A stretch of DNA of 7,242 bases from Clostridiales bacterium UBA4959 (lineage in GTDB: Bacteria; Bacillota; Clostridia; Oscillospirales; CAG-272): NCBI GenBank assembly GCA_002397345.1, contig DHAH01000155.1, forward strand, positions 1-7,242, read 5' to 3'. Position 1 is the first letter of the stretch, and every line of letters starts with the position of its first letter. This document shows positions 6,134-7,242 of this stretch, piece after piece. Position numbers and translations under genes: made by a program. Below the pieces are notes generated by a model. The model did not search any database and was not told the origin of the DNA. It saw only the letters and a list, made by a program, of their open reading frames with translations.

Positions 6134-6272
6134 GATTTATTTGTTCCAATCTTCTTTTTTACTCCTTATTTTTTCACGAATATTGTCGATATATGATTAG
6201 CGGTTCATCACAGTATCTATTAAAATAATTATTAATAACGTAAAAATGGCGGGAACCGCCGGAGGAATCGGA
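6134..6272 (+). other. cheA upstream spacer with small hairpin and ribosome site
   Basis: This 139-base AT-rich gap holds no gene. Just before cheA, GGCGG (6248-6252) pairs with CCGCC (6256-6260) around a three-base GAA loop, immediately followed by the strong ribosome site GGAGG (6261-6265), seven bases from ATG 6273. No convincing promoter was found; GTCGATAT at 6185-6192 resembles a motility sigma-D -10 but lacks a TAAA at the right distance. Confidence 0.5.
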
Positions 6273-7242
6273 ATGGATCAAAATTTCATAAATGAACCGA
6301 TGCTGGATGTATTCGTTTATGAAACCACACAAAACATCTCACAGCTTGAAGATGTAATATTAGCCAGTGAAAAGGCGGGCTGCTTTTCACCGGAAACCGT
6401 GAATGAAATTTTCAGGGTCATGCACACGATCAAGGGCTCCGCGGCTATGATGATGTTCAATAATATCGCGTCGCTGGCTCATGCCATAGAAGACCTCTTC
6501 TATTATATCCGGGATAAAAAGCCGGAGGGCATGGACCACGGCGCTCTTTCGGATTTGGTATTGGATGGGATAGATTTCATCAAGCTGGAAATGGAAAAGG
6601 TGAAAAACACCGATACTCCGGATGGAGATCCCGCCGGCTTAATTGAAAAAATTGAAGATTTTTTACACACACTTAAAGGAGATGGGAGCGAAACCGAACT
6701 GCTCGCCCCTGACAACGGCAGTTCGCCGCGGATCAGTTCACCCGATTATAATTCGCCGAACAGCGGTTTAACGCCCGGCAAAAACGATCCCGTCACGGGA
6801 GAAAAAATCTTTGAAGCGGTTATCTCGTTTGAAGAAGGATGCGGAATGGAGAACATCCGTGCCTTCGCGATCATTAATTCTTTAAAAGATATTGTTGATA
6901 ATTTCAATTATCTTCCAGAGGACATCATCGATAACCCCGGAAGCGCGCAGGAGATACGCGAAAACGGATTTAAAATCACGCTCCAAACAAAAATTAGCCC
7001 GAGCGAGCTGCATGAATTTTTCATGAAAAGTTCGTGTGTCAGCGATGTGGAGCTTCACGAATACGCGGATAAACAAAAGCAGGATTTGCCCGATTTAAAC
7101 GGAGCGGCGCCGCAAAAAGAATCACGGGTTAAAACACCTGAACCGCAGGAACGGGAGCAAGCAGATCCGGTTCAAACGGAAAATAAAAGCTCTCACCAGA
7201 ATATCATCAGCGTCGACGTTGATGATATTCTGGTGAGAGCTT
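6273..7242 (+). CDS. cheA: chemotaxis histidine kinase CheA (3' partial: P1, P2 and start of P3)
   Basis: The open frame gives 323 codons to the window end. The P1 HPt domain (about 1-135) has MHTIKGSAAMMMF with His51, the residue that accepts phosphate from the kinase domain. A linker rich in Pro, Ser and Asn follows (about 140-175). The P2 domain (about 177-265: EAVISFEEGCGMENIRAF ... SSCVSDVELHEY) would dock CheY or CheB. A second Glu/Pro/Gln linker leads to QNIISVDV (309-316), the expected start of the P3 dimerisation domain. The kinase, catalytic and CheW-like domains lie beyond the window. CheA couples chemoreceptor arrays to flagellar switching. The last seven residues (DDILVRA) are encoded by the right half of a palindrome and may not be native. 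ATG 6273 has an excellent GGAGG site. Confidence 0.92.
   Translation, partial: MDQNFINEPMLDVFVYETTQNISQLEDVILASEKAGCFSPETVNEIFRVMHTIKGSAAMMMFNNIASLAHAIEDLFYYIRDKKPEGMDHGALSDLVLDGIDFIKLEMEKVKNTDTPDGDPAGLIEKIEDFLHTLKGDGSETELLAPDNGSSPRISSPDYNSPNSGLTPGKNDPVTGEKIFEAVISFEEGCGMENIRAFAIINSLKDIVDNFNYLPEDIIDNPGSAQEIRENGFKITLQTKISPSELHEFFMKSSCVSDVELHEYADKQKQDLPDLNGAAPQKESRVKTPEPQEREQADPVQTENKSSHQNIISVDVDDILVRA
7187..7242. repeat. 56-base near-perfect palindrome at the window end
   Basis: Bases 7187-7209 are the exact reverse complement of 7220-7242 (23 of 23). The ten bases between hold the palindromic octamer CGTCGACG (7211-7218) and a single G/T mismatch (7210 with 7219). It lies inside cheA and ends exactly at the last base of the window, so it may continue further. 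A fold-back artefact is the likeliest origin. Confidence 0.95.

Noticed and set aside
6185..6192. Sigma-D (motility) promoter before cheA
   Set aside because: GTCGATAT resembles the -10, but no TAAA-type -35 stands about 15 bases upstream.

Overview
The window looks like chromosomal DNA of an anaerobic, motile, probably spore-forming Clostridia-type Firmicute (perhaps Oscillospiraceae/Ruminococcaceae). The grounds are a two-chain iron-sulfur L-serine dehydratase (SdaAB/SdaAA), a YtaF-type membrane protein, NrdR, a CheA with HPt and P2 domains, strong AGGAGG-like ribosome sites and consensus vegetative promoters. All supported genes are on the + strand. Genes run off both ends, and the right end coincides exactly with the end of a near-perfect palindrome. 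The window may therefore be a whole short contig (inference).

Layout. 3-1427: end of sdaAB plus all of sdaAA, an operon converting L-serine to pyruvate and ammonia. 1482-2229: a perfect-consensus promoter drives an unnamed zinc-ribbon protein whose last ~90 residues are almost only Cys and Asp, built from 13-residue tandem repeats. 2299-2661: a small DUF4234-like membrane protein. 2673-2777: a GC-rich two-hairpin element whose second hairpin is a good intrinsic terminator. 2809-4761: an ABC-F ATPase. 4783-5387: promoter, nrdR and terminator, a self-contained unit. 5401-6133: ytaF-like gene with an inverted repeat abutting its start codon and a very strong terminator behind it. 6273-7242: first ~323 codons of cheA.

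The genes appear to be several small independent units rather than one pathway, since terminators or promoters separate most of them. The region is mainly ordinary housekeeping. The unusual item is the Cys/Asp-rich repeat tail at 1954-2226, a candidate metal-binding domain. The other points needing attention are the fold-back palindrome in cheA (possibly an assembly artefact), the hairpin at the ytaF start, and the absence of a ribosome site before the ABC-F gene. I found no tRNA, rRNA, CRISPR array, insertion sequence or phage gene, and no gene-free stretch longer than 300 bases.
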